Assembly (NCBI RefSeq): GCF_000689375.1
Contig: NZ_CBQZ010000001.1
Coordinates: 434,001-498,000, forward strand
Reading direction: 5' to 3'
Source of the DNA: Cardinium endosymbiont cBtQ1 of Bemisia tabaci
Lineage (GTDB): Bacteria; Bacteroidota; Bacteroidia; Cytophagales; Amoebophilaceae
Length of the DNA stretch: 64,000 nucleotides
A model generated the notes under the pieces. It worked only from the letters and a program-made list of their open reading frames with translations. It was not told the origin of the DNA and did not search any database. Every line of letters starts with the position of its first letter. Positions within the stretch are counted from its first letter, which is position 1. A program made the position numbers and the translations under genes. This document shows positions 53,822 through 63,403 of the stretch, piece by piece.

Positions 53822-54915
53822 ATGAAAACTTTCCTATGCGGCGCTATAGTAGCTCTAACTGCATATAGCTGTTTTGACAAACCGCCTCTCTCAGATAAAC
53901 CTAAAGATCCAAATAATGCAAAACTGAAAAAAAGTGCATCAAAAAATCTAGATGCTTCAATAAAAACTGGAACACCAGTAGAAGAACCAACGGCGGATGG
54001 AATAACAACGACATCACCAACAGCAAAAATCGGAACACAAGCAGAAACAAAACAAGAAACTAGAACACCAGTAGAAGAACCAACGGTGGATGGAATAACA
54101 ACGACATCACCAACAGCAAAAATCGAAACACAAGCAGAAACAGAACAAGAAACAGCATCAGAAAAAGAAACAGCAAACCAAAGACTAATACCAGAAGAAC
54201 TACAAAAATCCAAGTAATAGCAAACTCGGCAAAGCAAAAAAAGATACGAGGATTAGTAATAACAGATAACCGTTACATAAAAATTCCACAACAACTACTA
54301 AACAAACTACGAGTAAAAGGAACAAAACGAATAGTCCTAACGCGACAAGACATACTAGTACTAAAACAAGCAACCAGAAAACCCTTGCACTACCAAGAAA
54401 ACCCAGGGATGCTAGCAATAGGAGCGCCACTAAAAGAAAATAATACCTCTATTCCTACTACTTCTATAGATATAAATCTAGATAATCATTCAAAACAATC
54501 TGATCAACCAATAAACAACAGAGAAAAAACAGTTCAACAAACTATTACACTTGACTATACTTTTAAACAAATTGATTATACTTTTAAACAAAAAGAAAAA
54601 ACATTACAAGAAGGAATACAAATAAGAAAAAATATAAATGAACAAAAAGAAAAAAAATTAAATTTAGAAAAAGAAATAAGTAAATTAAAAAAAAGACCAA
54701 TCATAACAGGAATAAATAAAGAAGAAGAAGAAGAAGAAGAAGTAATAAAAAAGTTGCAAGAAGAATTAAATTACACAAAAAATAGATTACAAGGATTACA
54801 ATTGCTCTACAAAGCAATCAATCGTCTTTATATACAAGATATAATGAAATATAACAAAGCAGTAAGTAATTTGCATTACAACAAATACGACAGAACAAAA
54901 AAATATAGCCATTAA
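53822..54915 (+). pseudogene. Repeat-rich lipoprotein gene 2, broken by a frameshift
   Basis: It starts MKTFLCGAIVALTAYSCFDKP, again a lipobox (TAYSC) followed by FDKP, as in the gene at 52147. Two 31-residue repeats (TPVEEPT.DGITTTSPTAKI) follow. The frame ends at TAA 54215-54217, just after PEELQKSK. A one-base change in the A-run at 54203-54207 would continue as QKIQVIANSAKQKKIRGLVI and stay open to 54915, passing KIPQQLLNKLRV, a coiled coil (KNINEQKEKKLNLEKEISKL) and seven Glu in a row. The shared start, PEEL motif and layout show the two genes are paralogues. The last four bases overlap the convergent Omp85-like gene. Confidence 0.7.
53972..54157 (+). repeat. Two tandem copies of a 93-bp (31-residue) repeat
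   Basis: Copies at 53972-54064 and 54065-54157 both encode TPVEEPT(A/V)DGITTTSPTAKI followed by a Gln/Glu/Thr-rich part. They differ at a few bases only. Confidence 0.9.
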
Positions 54916-56444
54916 CTATAGGCAATCAACATAGGTTTCGGCCTTGTTTTATTCTTAAAGGGACCAATAGAAAGCTGAACCGACGGAAGTACCTTCGCTA
55001 ATAAAGAGCTGTATCCTATTGTACATGCTAGTGTCGGCCATGACATACGGACATGTTCCAATTGTACACCTACCCCATAGCTGTCTATCCAAGTCTGGTT
55101 CAATAGCTGGTTGCTTTGATTGTATAACCCAATAAAATGGGTAAAGCCAAGCGCAACCAAACGGATGGCTTGTATGACAATTGGTTGATGCAAGGTGCTC
55201 TGTAACTGCACATTAAGCCGTCCATAAATAGGTTGCTGCAAACGGTTATCTTGGTCAAGGGGGGCCAATGATTCAGGATCACGGGGCCGAATGCCCAGTG
55301 CGCGTTCCTGAGGCATACGATAACCTATTATATAGTTTATGGCTATAGATTGGCGCATCCCATTACAGGTTCGTATCGCTGGACCTGAATAGGCCAATCT
55401 AAGTTTAAGTATGGCTTCTTCTACTGTTTTTTTATATACAAAAGCGCCTGATTCAAAGCTTACATGCAAATATTTAAAGGTAGGCTTGGCAATATTTTTA
55501 ATACCATTAATGGCTACATAGTGCCTGTTTTTATATGCGCTATTTTGGTAGCCATATAGCACTTCTATAGACCCACCGTTGGGTAGCTTTTCCAATCCAC
55601 TCAGTTTATACACCCCGCTTATAGTGGTGTAATCATCTGCTACCCAGCCTATTTTACCCAAAATAAGTTTATAATCATGGTAAGGATTAACAGGATCACC
55701 CGAAACAGATCCCCTAAATTCTTTTATATAACCACTTAGTCCAGTGATCCAATAGTAAGACAAAGCGGATGTCTTTGCTGGTATAGCCCATAACTTGCCC
55801 ATCCATAGATTTTTACAATTAAATCTATCGGTATCCTCTATTTGATTGTACGATTGACCTCCCAAAAAATAATTTCCATAGAGATTAGGTAGTTCATATA
55901 TGCATCCGTATCCCCATCTTTTTTTTAGAAAAAACTCTTGGGTGAAGCCATGTCCATAGCCCCATGCATTATGATGTGTTATGGTCAGCAATGGTCCCTC
56001 ATCTAGGTTTAAGTCAAAAGTTATAGGAAATCGATCCTTGGTTTGTACCATTAGGTCCGATAAAGGGCTGTTTCCGTTTGAATCAACGACTTTACAGATA
56101 ATAGATACAGTGGAAAAATAAGGCAGTTCCATTAACCGTTTTTCAATAGATAACAGCATTTTCCGATCAAAAATCGCTCCTGCTTCCAAGTGAATCGCTC
56201 TATAAATTAATGCGGCATTAGTGGTAGGCGTCAGCCATTTAACCAAACGTAAGCAAGGATATGGCTTAGCAGTTATTGGGTCGATAGCACCTGTAGATGT
56301 AATGGTTATGGTTCTAAGGGTATAGGCAAGAGGGGTAAAATCGCTGGCTTCTACCTTATATAGTACAGAAAAAGCAAGTACCAATCTAGCCGTTAAACGT
56401 ATATATTGACCTCTATATTTTTTGCCCATCGCGATACAACCCAT
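54912..56444 (-). CDS. Omp85-like outer-membrane protein with a single POTRA-like domain
   Basis: The 510-residue protein has a signal region (LTARLVLAFSVLYKVEASDF). One POTRA-like domain follows at about residues 80-130 (IYRAIHLEAGAIFDRKMLLS, LMELPYFSTVSIICKVVDS). The remaining 370 residues alternate polar and aromatic strands (GGQSYNQIEDTDRFNCKNLW, FGVGVQLEHVRMSW-like YGVGVQLEHVRMSW), consistent with a beta barrel. BamA and TamA have more POTRA domains, so this is a minimal relative of unknown cargo. The C terminus (PKPMLIAYS) lacks the usual aromatic end. It is convergent with lipoprotein gene 2 and overlaps it by four bases. Confidence 0.65.
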   Translation of the reverse strand: MGCIAMGKKYRGQYIRLTARLVLAFSVLYKVEASDFTPLAYTLRTITITSTGAIDPITAKPYPCLRLVKWLTPTTNAALIYRAIHLEAGAIFDRKMLLSIEKRLMELPYFSTVSIICKVVDSNGNSPLSDLMVQTKDRFPITFDLNLDEGPLLTITHHNAWGYGHGFTQEFFLKKRWGYGCIYELPNLYGNYFLGGQSYNQIEDTDRFNCKNLWMGKLWAIPAKTSALSYYWITGLSGYIKEFRGSVSGDPVNPYHDYKLILGKIGWVADDYTTISGVYKLSGLEKLPNGGSIEVLYGYQNSAYKNRHYVAINGIKNIAKPTFKYLHVSFESGAFVYKKTVEEAILKLRLAYSGPAIRTCNGMRQSIAINYIIGYRMPQERALGIRPRDPESLAPLDQDNRLQQPIYGRLNVQLQSTLHQPIVIQAIRLVALGFTHFIGLYNQSNQLLNQTWIDSYGVGVQLEHVRMSWPTLACTIGYSSLLAKVLPSVQLSIGPFKNKTRPKPMLIAYS

Positions 56445-56583
56445 TTAAAATATTATTGTCCTGTATGTACAGCAGTCGACATGAATCAAATCCAGGCTAA
56501 GGCGTTATGATACAGCATAAAACCTTATTACCTAAAAATGATGACCACAATCATATAAAAACGATAAGATAAAGCAGATAAAA

Positions 56584-56612
56584 TTACTGGTTTTTATTAC
56601 AAAAACCAGTAA
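56584..56612 (-). terminator. Terminator-like hairpin after the DUF2795 gene
   Basis: A perfect 12-bp stem (ttactggttttt / aaaaaccagtaa) has a 5-base loop and is followed on the minus strand by TTTTATCTG. It lies 87 bp after the DUF2795 stop. Smaller hairpins lie beside it at about 56625-56670. Confidence 0.6.
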
Positions 56613-56698
56613 AAAACTTATTTATATCACTGAAAATCAGTTAAATAAATACATAACTTAGATTTTTAAGTTATTTTTCAATTTTTACTTACCATCGA

Positions 56699-56920
56699 TC
56701 AATATTCATCTTCATTAAAAATGAAATCATCACCTGTTGGATAATCGGGCCATATTTCTTCAATAGATGTATATGGATAATCGTCGTCATCCAATTCTTC
56801 TAAATTTCTAATAACTTCAAAAGGGGCGCCTGACCGTTTGGCATAGTCTATTAATTCATCCTTAGTGGCCGGCCAAGGCGCATCTTCTAAATGCGATACG
56901 AGTTCAAGTGTCCAATACAT
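56699..56920 (-). CDS. Small acidic DUF2795 protein
   Basis: The 73-residue protein reads MYWTLELVSHLEDAPWPATK, then DELIDYAKRSGAPFEVIRNL and a very acidic tail (EELDDDDYPY, GDDFIFNEDEY). This is the DUF2795 family, common in Bacteroidota and of unknown function. It stands alone with its own terminator-like hairpin downstream. Confidence 0.85.
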   Translation of the reverse strand: MYWTLELVSHLEDAPWPATKDELIDYAKRSGAPFEVIRNLEELDDDDYPYTSIEEIWPDYPTGDDFIFNEDEY

Positions 56921-57124
56921 AATATTAAAAAGTAAAAAATAAATTAAATTTAAGAAGCCTTAGTAGGGTTTAAACCAACCCTTAAGCAGCCAAAAATAGA
57001 GTAATTTCTAAATTTATACAAGGAACTTTCTTTATGGTTGCAATTGCTATTTATTATTTAATTTTTGTCATCTTAATTTTAATGGTTTAACATTAAGTTC
57101 TATAATATAGATTATTGATTTTAA

Positions 57125-58348
57125 ATGCAAATTTCTTTTTTTATTGCCAAACGTTATGTTAAAAAACAGGGCAAAATAACACTAATGTATAGGTTATCCA
57201 GGCTTGCTTGTTACAGCATGGTATTGGGCACCGCTATTTTATTACTCGTATTGGCTACTATGAACGGCATGCAAAAGCTATTATCTGCTTTATTTTATAC
57301 CTATACACCTGTATTAAAAATAGAACGCCAAACAGAAAAAACATTTTTATCTGATAAAGATTTAAAAAAACAAATTATGTATATTACTGGTGTAAGCGAT
57401 ATAGTAGAAGTACTAGAAGCGACTGCACTGACGCGTTTGTTTGATCACCAAGCCATTGTAACCATTAAAGGCGTCTCGAATAATTTTACCTCAAGTGATT
57501 TTTATAAAAATTGCAAGCGTATGGACGGGGTTGCTTTTTTAGGAGATAATAGGGCTAAAGCTATGGCAGGTATAGGCGTCGCCCAATTTTTACAATGGAC
57601 TACTCATAACAACAAGGTAGAAGTTTTTTATCCAAAGCAGGATGGCCACCATCTCTATAAGCCCTATAAACGTACCACCTTAGAGATAGATGGTCTTTTC
57701 TCTATAGCACCTCCAATAGATTGCAAATATATCATTGCGCCTATTCGCTTTGTGGAAGGATTGACAAATGGCTTAAACAAACGTACGCATTGGGAAGTGG
57801 TAATAGACGCTACAGCTGAGGTTCAAAAGATGCAAATAAACATAGAAAAACTACTACCAAAGGGCTATAAAGTAACCAATCAAACTGAGCAAAATGCAAC
57901 ACGACGTAGGGCTATTTTCATTGAACGGCTTTCTGTTTGCTTTATTTTTGCTTTGGTATTGCTTTTAGCTTCACTGCATATTTTCTTTATGCTGTGCATG
58001 TCCATATTGCAAAAGCAAAAAGACATGGCAATACTTGTTTCATTAGGGGCTACGCCAGGAGAAATAGGTAAAATTTTTTTCTATAATGGAATGTTGGTAG
58101 CCTTAAAGGGTATCCTATACGGCCTTATGCTTGGTTGGGGATTAGCCTTTTTGCAGCAAAAGTTTGGGATCGTTACTTTTACTAAAGTAAGCCATCTTAT
58201 GGCTTACCCTGTAGCAATCCATCCGTTCGATTTTATATATACAGCTATGGTAACCACTCTATTTAGTCTATTGGCTACGATTTGGCCAGTCAAACGAGCC
58301 ATGCAATTCGCCAAAAAATCACTAGATGGCATCCCTGCCGCCCAATAA
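57125..58348 (+). CDS. FtsX-like ABC permease, LolC/LolE type
   Basis: This 407-residue protein has an N-terminal membrane helix (YSMVLGTAILLLVLATMNGM), a large periplasmic domain (residues 50-260, with VEVLEATALTRLFDHQAIV), and three C-terminal helices (LSVCFIFALVLLLASLHIFFM, ATPGEIGKIFFYNGMLVALKGI, FDFIYTAMVTTLFSLLATIWP). This is the lipoprotein-releasing permease layout; with its ATPase (not in the window) it would send lipoproteins from the inner membrane toward the outer one. It fits with lgt and several lipoproteins here. Confidence 0.82.
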   Translation: MQISFFIAKRYVKKQGKITLMYRLSRLACYSMVLGTAILLLVLATMNGMQKLLSALFYTYTPVLKIERQTEKTFLSDKDLKKQIMYITGVSDIVEVLEATALTRLFDHQAIVTIKGVSNNFTSSDFYKNCKRMDGVAFLGDNRAKAMAGIGVAQFLQWTTHNNKVEVFYPKQDGHHLYKPYKRTTLEIDGLFSIAPPIDCKYIIAPIRFVEGLTNGLNKRTHWEVVIDATAEVQKMQINIEKLLPKGYKVTNQTEQNATRRRAIFIERLSVCFIFALVLLLASLHIFFMLCMSILQKQKDMAILVSLGATPGEIGKIFFYNGMLVALKGILYGLMLGWGLAFLQQKFGIVTFTKVSHLMAYPVAIHPFDFIYTAMVTTLFSLLATIWPVKRAMQFAKKSLDGIPAAQ

Positions 58349-58436
58349 ATTGTTCTGTCGCGTTGTGTATCGTAGATAGGCATAGTGGAATGACTTTTTA
58401 CTGTCTGTAAGATCAAATCTTGACTTAATATAATCT

Positions 58437-59747
58437 ATGGTTGCTATAAAAACCCTTTATCAGAAATATCTAACAGCACGGTCTGTCACTACAGACAGCC
58501 GCCATTTTGCACCAGGTGCACTGTTTTTTGCCATTCGGGGCCCTCACTTTAATGGGAATGCTTTTGCTACAGAAGCCCTAGCAAAAGGGGCCTCCTATGT
58601 AATCATAGATGATCCTGCCTATGCGAGGCCATCATCTGCTTATATCTTAGTGAAGGATAGTCTTGCTACGCTTATCCAATTGGCTGGTTACCATAGGGCC
58701 CAATATGGTCCTCTTTTTCCAGTTATAGCCATAACTGGCTCTTACGGTAAAACCACTACCAAAGAGCTTATTTATCACACCTTGCGCACCACTTACAGAA
58801 CAGTAGCCACCAAAGGTAACTTAAATACCCTTATTGGAGTCGCTTTAACCATTTTGTCCCTACAACAGGATACACAAATAGCAGTTATAGAAATGGGTGC
58901 TACCCAATTAGGTGATATTACTTTATGTTGCAACCTAGCACGACCTACACATGGTATGATTACGGCTATTGGAGCTACTCATCTTGAAGGATTTGGGAGT
59001 ATAGCAGGTATTATCCAAGGCAAAGCCGAATTATATGATTATCTATATACTACAGGTGGTACTGTTTTTTTGAACAGCTTAATGTCTCTATTGTCTACCA
59101 TAAGCAAACAATTCAATCAACCAATTACCTATCCCCAACCCAGTGACTTCGCACCACTGGAGTTGGTTGGTGAGGAGCCCTACCTGCATTGTAAAACCTC
59201 AGAAAGGGAAATTTTTACGACCCATTTATTGGGGAAAGCCCATCTACACAATATAGCAGCAGCGCTCTGTGTAGCCAAATACTTTAATGTGCCTACTGCA
59301 ACAGCCCACGCAGCCATTCAAGCTTATGTTCCTACCAATCAACGGATGCAATTAATGATTAAAGGAAGCAACCAATTGATTATAGATAGTTACAATGCCA
59401 GTCCTGCTTCTGTTCAGGCCGCTCTTGATGCATTGTTGCAATTAAAGGTACAATACCGTATCGTTATATTAGGTGATATGGCTGATCTAGGCAGTCAGAC
59501 TACTGCTTGGCATACCAAAATAGTTGAACAGCTTTGCCAACCCCATTATGATCGGGTACTACTATGTGGCCCTTTTTTAACCCTTGCAGCCCACCAACGT
59601 CCCCATCCAAAAATGTACTGTTTTACCGATAAAGAAACATTGGCAAACTATTTGGATAAACATACCTTTCAACATAGTGGTATTTTATTAAAAGCAGCCC
59701 ATCATCTAGCCATGCATACACTGGCAGAACGGTTAAAAGAGCCATAG
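58437..59747 (+). CDS. murF: UDP-N-acetylmuramoyl-tripeptide--D-Ala-D-Ala ligase
   Basis: This 436-residue Mur ligase adds the D-Ala-D-Ala dipeptide to the peptidoglycan precursor. It has SVTTDSRHFAPGALFFAIRG at the start, the ATP loop AITGSYGKTTTKELIYHTL, KGNLNTLIGVALTIL, IEMGATQLGDI, and the Mur motifs NIAAALCVAKYFNV and IDSYNASPASVQAALDAL. The frame is intact and of normal length. With mltG it shows that peptidoglycan synthesis is at least partly kept. Confidence 0.95.
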   Translation: MVAIKTLYQKYLTARSVTTDSRHFAPGALFFAIRGPHFNGNAFATEALAKGASYVIIDDPAYARPSSAYILVKDSLATLIQLAGYHRAQYGPLFPVIAITGSYGKTTTKELIYHTLRTTYRTVATKGNLNTLIGVALTILSLQQDTQIAVIEMGATQLGDITLCCNLARPTHGMITAIGATHLEGFGSIAGIIQGKAELYDYLYTTGGTVFLNSLMSLLSTISKQFNQPITYPQPSDFAPLELVGEEPYLHCKTSEREIFTTHLLGKAHLHNIAAALCVAKYFNVPTATAHAAIQAYVPTNQRMQLMIKGSNQLIIDSYNASPASVQAALDALLQLKVQYRIVILGDMADLGSQTTAWHTKIVEQLCQPHYDRVLLCGPFLTLAAHQRPHPKMYCFTDKETLANYLDKHTFQHSGILLKAAHHLAMHTLAERLKEP

Positions 59748-59857
59748 ACCACTTAAAATTATTTTATACCTAATTCAGTCTATTTTTTATAAATTATATG
59801 CACGTTTTTACTATAATTTCAGTAAATTTACTTAGTTTAATAGATAAAGCCCTATAG

Positions 59858-59946
59858 GGATAGGTGGGTGAGTGGCTTAAACCAGCAGTTTGCTAAACTG
59901 CGGTATGGATTATTCTGTACCGGGGGTTCGAATCCCCCCCTATCCG
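59858..59946 (+). tRNA. tRNA-Ser (GCT)
   Basis: The acceptor stem GGATAGG pairs with CCTATCC, with discriminator G. The anticodon stem GCAGT/ACTGC holds loop TTGCTAA with anticodon GCT. A long variable arm (ggtatgg...ctgtacc) is typical of tRNA-Ser, and the T arm reads GGGGGTTCGAATCCCCC. CCA is not encoded. Confidence 0.95.
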
Positions 59947-59968
59947 CTTTTTATTTTACTTATAGACT

Positions 59969-60043
59969 CGGGGCGTAGCGTAGCTTGGTTATCGCGTCTG
60001 CTTTGGGAGCAGAAGGTCGCAGGTTCGAATCCTGCCGCCCCGA
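59969..60043 (+). tRNA. tRNA-Pro (TGG)
   Basis: The acceptor stem CGGGGCG pairs with CGCCCCG, with discriminator A. The anticodon stem TCTGC/GCAGA holds loop TTTGGGA with anticodon TGG. The T arm reads GCAGGTTCGAATCCTGC. CCA is not encoded. It lies 22 bp after tRNA-Ser. Confidence 0.95.
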
Positions 60044-60153
60044 CTGAAAAGTCCAAATATCAACTAATTTCATGTAGCTTCTTTTGCACTTACCTTATAT
60101 CTGTTTAGTAACGCAAGCTTGCTAAGTGGCCAAAACCAAATAAAATCATTTTA

Positions 60154-60226
60154 GGTTCCGTAGCTCAATGGATAGAGCAACTGCCTTCTAAGCAGTAGGT
60201 TGAAGGTTCGAGTCCTTCCGGGACCA
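60154..60226 (+). tRNA. tRNA-Arg (TCT)
   Basis: The acceptor stem GGTTCCG pairs with CGGGACC (one G-T pair), with discriminator A. The anticodon stem ACTGC/GCAGT holds loop CTTCTAA with anticodon TCT. The T arm reads GAAGGTTCGAGTCCTTC. CCA is not encoded. Confidence 0.95.
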
Positions 60227-60354
60227 CTGGTTTTTATAGCAGGTACAGTCTCTTCTATGATTTATTTTGATTCTGCCGCGTCTGCTTAAAAAAAGTATCA
60301 AATTAAGGTTATAGTGGACTGAAAAATTCGGAGAGAAAAATAAAAGTATTATTT

Positions 60355-63342
60355 TTATATTTTAACTTGATTAAGTGCCTCTATAATAGATTGATGTCCT
60401 TTTTGAGTAGCCAAAGTAAGGGCTGTTTCTTGCCATTGATTGGTGATATTAATATTGGCACCGGCTGCAAGGAGTTGCTTTAGGATCGCATCATGACCTT
60501 TTTTAGCTGCCCACATCAACGCAGTATAACCTGCATGGGTTTGTATATCAAGGCAAGCACCAGCTTCTAACAATAGCTGTATACTTTCTTTTGAACCGTT
60601 TTTGACTGCTAAAATCAGGGCAGTATTACCTACATTACTGGATACGTTTGGATCAGCGCCCGCACGAAGCAACGCATTAACAATGGCATGATGGTTGTAC
60701 TGTGCTGCATACATCAATGGGGTTAATTCCCCAATGGCATCTACACCAAAAAGGGTTTGCACAATTTTTTGCCCTTGCATTTGCACATTAACGACAGCGG
60801 CTAGTTTACTTTTACCCAATTGATTCAAGGATGCTCCTCCAGCTATTAGTGGCTGAACAATTGAAAGATGACCCATTTTAGCTGCTTGTATAATAGGAGT
60901 AAATCCTTGATGATTGGCTAATCGTAGACTGGCACCAGCAGCTAGTAAAACTTGAACTATTTCAAAATGGCCATTTTGAATGGCACATAATAGCGCTGTA
61001 TCACCCTCTATGGTTTGAATATCTAGATCGGCTTTTGCAGCAATAAGTACTTTAACAATATTTAGGTGCCCTTTCCAGGCCGCTTGCATAAGAGGCGTTA
61101 CCTGATGCACATTTGCTTGATCTACTTCTACACCAGCTGCAATAAATCGCTCTACAGCCGCCACATTACCTGCCACAACTGCCCGCATAAACGGGGTTTC
61201 ATTGCCAGCTGTAGGGGCGTCTACTTTTGCACCTGCCTGAAGCAATGCATCGAGTAGGGATAGATCCGTAGCTGCATAACCTAAGAGGGACTCACCTGCA
61301 GCAGTTGGTACATTAGGGTCGGCACCTGAGTCAATAAGTTTGTCGACCAGTGCTTTATGTCCTTTGGCAACAGCATAGGTAAGGGCAGTATAACCCAGAT
61401 GAGTAGTGGCATTCAGTTCCGCACCTGCCTCGACCAATGCTGCAACCAGACCTTGATCTCCATTCAATGCAGCAACTATTAGTGGGGTAACCCCCTTTTG
61501 ATTGGCCATATGAATGGATCCTCCTGCTTTGATAAGCTGCTTGGCCATATCGGTATACCCCATAGCGGTTGCTTGAAGTAAAGGCGTAACACCTGATGCT
61601 GTTTTCTTATTAAGATCGGCTCCCGCAGCAATGAGCTGATCTACTACTACCTGTTGATTGGCTTTAATAGCTATGATTAAAGGAGTAGCACCTCTATTAT
61701 TTTGACTATTTAAATGAGCCCCTGCTTCTATTAATCTAGAAACCACTGCAGTATGGCCTGCAACAGCAGCTACCATTAAAAGGGTATAACCATTCGATGT
61801 TTGTATATTTAAATTGGTTTTAGGACGGATCAATTTATTTAAAAGCGCTAAATCGTTTTGGTAGACTGCTTTAAATAGTGCATCAACTGGCTTATTATTT
61901 ACAAAACTAGCCCCTGCTTTGATAAGCTGATAGGCAATGGTAGTATGACCTTGGACCACAGCCGTTATTAAAGCAGTTGTGGCTTGATGGGATCGAAGGC
62001 TAACTTTTGGTTTGGTATGGCGCAAGAGTTGATCCACAAGTTTGCTTTGTCCTCTTGCTACGGCCATGGTTAATGGCGTATCTTTTGAACTAGTTTGTAT
62101 ATTTGGATTGGCACCTGCCTGTAGTAGCCTTAAAGCAATCGGATCATTGCCTTGTTCAATAGCCCACATAAGTGGTGTATAGCCTCCATTATCTTGCAAA
62201 TCTAATTTGGCTTTTGCCTCTACTAACCTAGCTACCACTGCATCGTGGCCATGGATAACAGCTGCCATCAATGGAGACTCTTTGTAACGTTTGGTACAGG
62301 CATCTACCTTAGCCCCTTGCTTTAACAAAGCATCCACCCATTTCATATGACCCCTTAAGGCTGCGTAGTACAAAAGAGGACAACCATCATCACTTAGCTG
62401 ATGCACTGTTTTTTTATCTAATTGACCCAATAGATCAGATTGATCTTCAAAAACAGCTAAACATAATTTATGGATATCTTCATCCAAATGAAAACGTGCA
62501 CCAGCCCCAATTAACTTTTTAGCAATGGAGAGATTTTTATGTCTCAATGCTTCACTTAATGGAGAAAGACGGCGAGTAGCCTGGTAATTCAGGATGATAC
62601 CTTGCTCAAGTAATTGATCCACAATGGTTTCATGGCCATATAGGACTGCCAATGAAAGGGCTGTTTCCCCAGTTTTAACTATGATTAGATCAGATCTAGC
62701 ACCGGCGGCCAACAACTGCATGGCTATATCCATATGGCCAGTTTTTATGGCTGCCATAAGAGGGGAACCCTGCTCTGTGTAACCGTCTATATCAGCACCA
62801 GCTGTTAATAATTTCTGAAGAATGGTCCGATAGCCCTGCTTAGCGGCTAAAATAAGAGGCGTATCCCCATTGGTAGCAGCAACATCTAATGGCACATGGG
62901 CTTGGATCAAACGGATGGCTGCAGCCGTGTGGCCCTGTTGTATGGCCAGCATTAAGGCAGTATAGCCGCCTTTCTTTTTAGGGGCTTGTAATGCTACCTG
63001 AGCACCTGCTTCAATCAGTTGCTCCATCACCTCTACGTAACCTCTTTGAGCAGCTAGCATCAGGGCAGTAGCACCTTGTTTGTTTTCTTGTAGATCTAAT
63101 TTGGCTCCCGCATGAAGCAGTTTTGCTACCAACTTACCATGGCCACGCTTGGCTGCTATCATTAAAGCAGTAGTACCATTTTTAGTTAATTGATCTATTT
63201 TAGTTTTTTTTGTATCAATCAATGATTGTACTGTCTTAAGATCAACTGCTCTAACCGCTACGAACCAACTTTTACCAAATGCTTGATGGCCAAAAAGAAA
63301 AATTATGGTTAAACAGGTTAACAACCGTTGCATGATTTTCAT
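60355..63342 (-). CDS. Secreted ankyrin-repeat protein (995 residues)
   Basis: A cleavable signal peptide (MQRLLTCLTIIFLFGHQAFG) is followed by about 27 ankyrin repeats of 33 residues filling the whole protein, with the usual TPLMLAAQRGYVEVVEQLIEAGA-like core (for example TALMLAAQRGYVEVMEQL and TPLMQAAWKGHLNIVKVLIA). Two repeats are degenerate (near residues 285-330 and 485-515). No other domain is present. Ankyrin arrays bind proteins, and in intracellular bacteria they are often aimed at host targets; with a Sec signal, this one should reach the periplasm, surface or beyond. Target and export route are unknown. Confidence 0.9.
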   Translation of the reverse strand: MKIMQRLLTCLTIIFLFGHQAFGKSWFVAVRAVDLKTVQSLIDTKKTKIDQLTKNGTTALMIAAKRGHGKLVAKLLHAGAKLDLQENKQGATALMLAAQRGYVEVMEQLIEAGAQVALQAPKKKGGYTALMLAIQQGHTAAAIRLIQAHVPLDVAATNGDTPLILAAKQGYRTILQKLLTAGADIDGYTEQGSPLMAAIKTGHMDIAMQLLAAGARSDLIIVKTGETALSLAVLYGHETIVDQLLEQGIILNYQATRRLSPLSEALRHKNLSIAKKLIGAGARFHLDEDIHKLCLAVFEDQSDLLGQLDKKTVHQLSDDGCPLLYYAALRGHMKWVDALLKQGAKVDACTKRYKESPLMAAVIHGHDAVVARLVEAKAKLDLQDNGGYTPLMWAIEQGNDPIALRLLQAGANPNIQTSSKDTPLTMAVARGQSKLVDQLLRHTKPKVSLRSHQATTALITAVVQGHTTIAYQLIKAGASFVNNKPVDALFKAVYQNDLALLNKLIRPKTNLNIQTSNGYTLLMVAAVAGHTAVVSRLIEAGAHLNSQNNRGATPLIIAIKANQQVVVDQLIAAGADLNKKTASGVTPLLQATAMGYTDMAKQLIKAGGSIHMANQKGVTPLIVAALNGDQGLVAALVEAGAELNATTHLGYTALTYAVAKGHKALVDKLIDSGADPNVPTAAGESLLGYAATDLSLLDALLQAGAKVDAPTAGNETPFMRAVVAGNVAAVERFIAAGVEVDQANVHQVTPLMQAAWKGHLNIVKVLIAAKADLDIQTIEGDTALLCAIQNGHFEIVQVLLAAGASLRLANHQGFTPIIQAAKMGHLSIVQPLIAGGASLNQLGKSKLAAVVNVQMQGQKIVQTLFGVDAIGELTPLMYAAQYNHHAIVNALLRAGADPNVSSNVGNTALILAVKNGSKESIQLLLEAGACLDIQTHAGYTALMWAAKKGHDAILKQLLAAGANINITNQWQETALTLATQKGHQSIIEALNQVKI

Positions 63343-63403
63343 TATAGTATAATTTATTTATTATTATAGCGTTTATAGCGTGGTTTTGTAGTTTTACTAG
63401 TAG

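Noticed and set aside
53782-54430. Minus-strand frames opposite lipoprotein gene 2
   Set aside because: Same artefact: low-complexity Val/Leu/Ser translations with no domain; the plus strand carries the lipoprotein features.
59890-60108. Plus-strand frame of 72 codons across the tRNA genes
   Set aside because: It reads through tRNA-Ser and tRNA-Pro, which fold convincingly.
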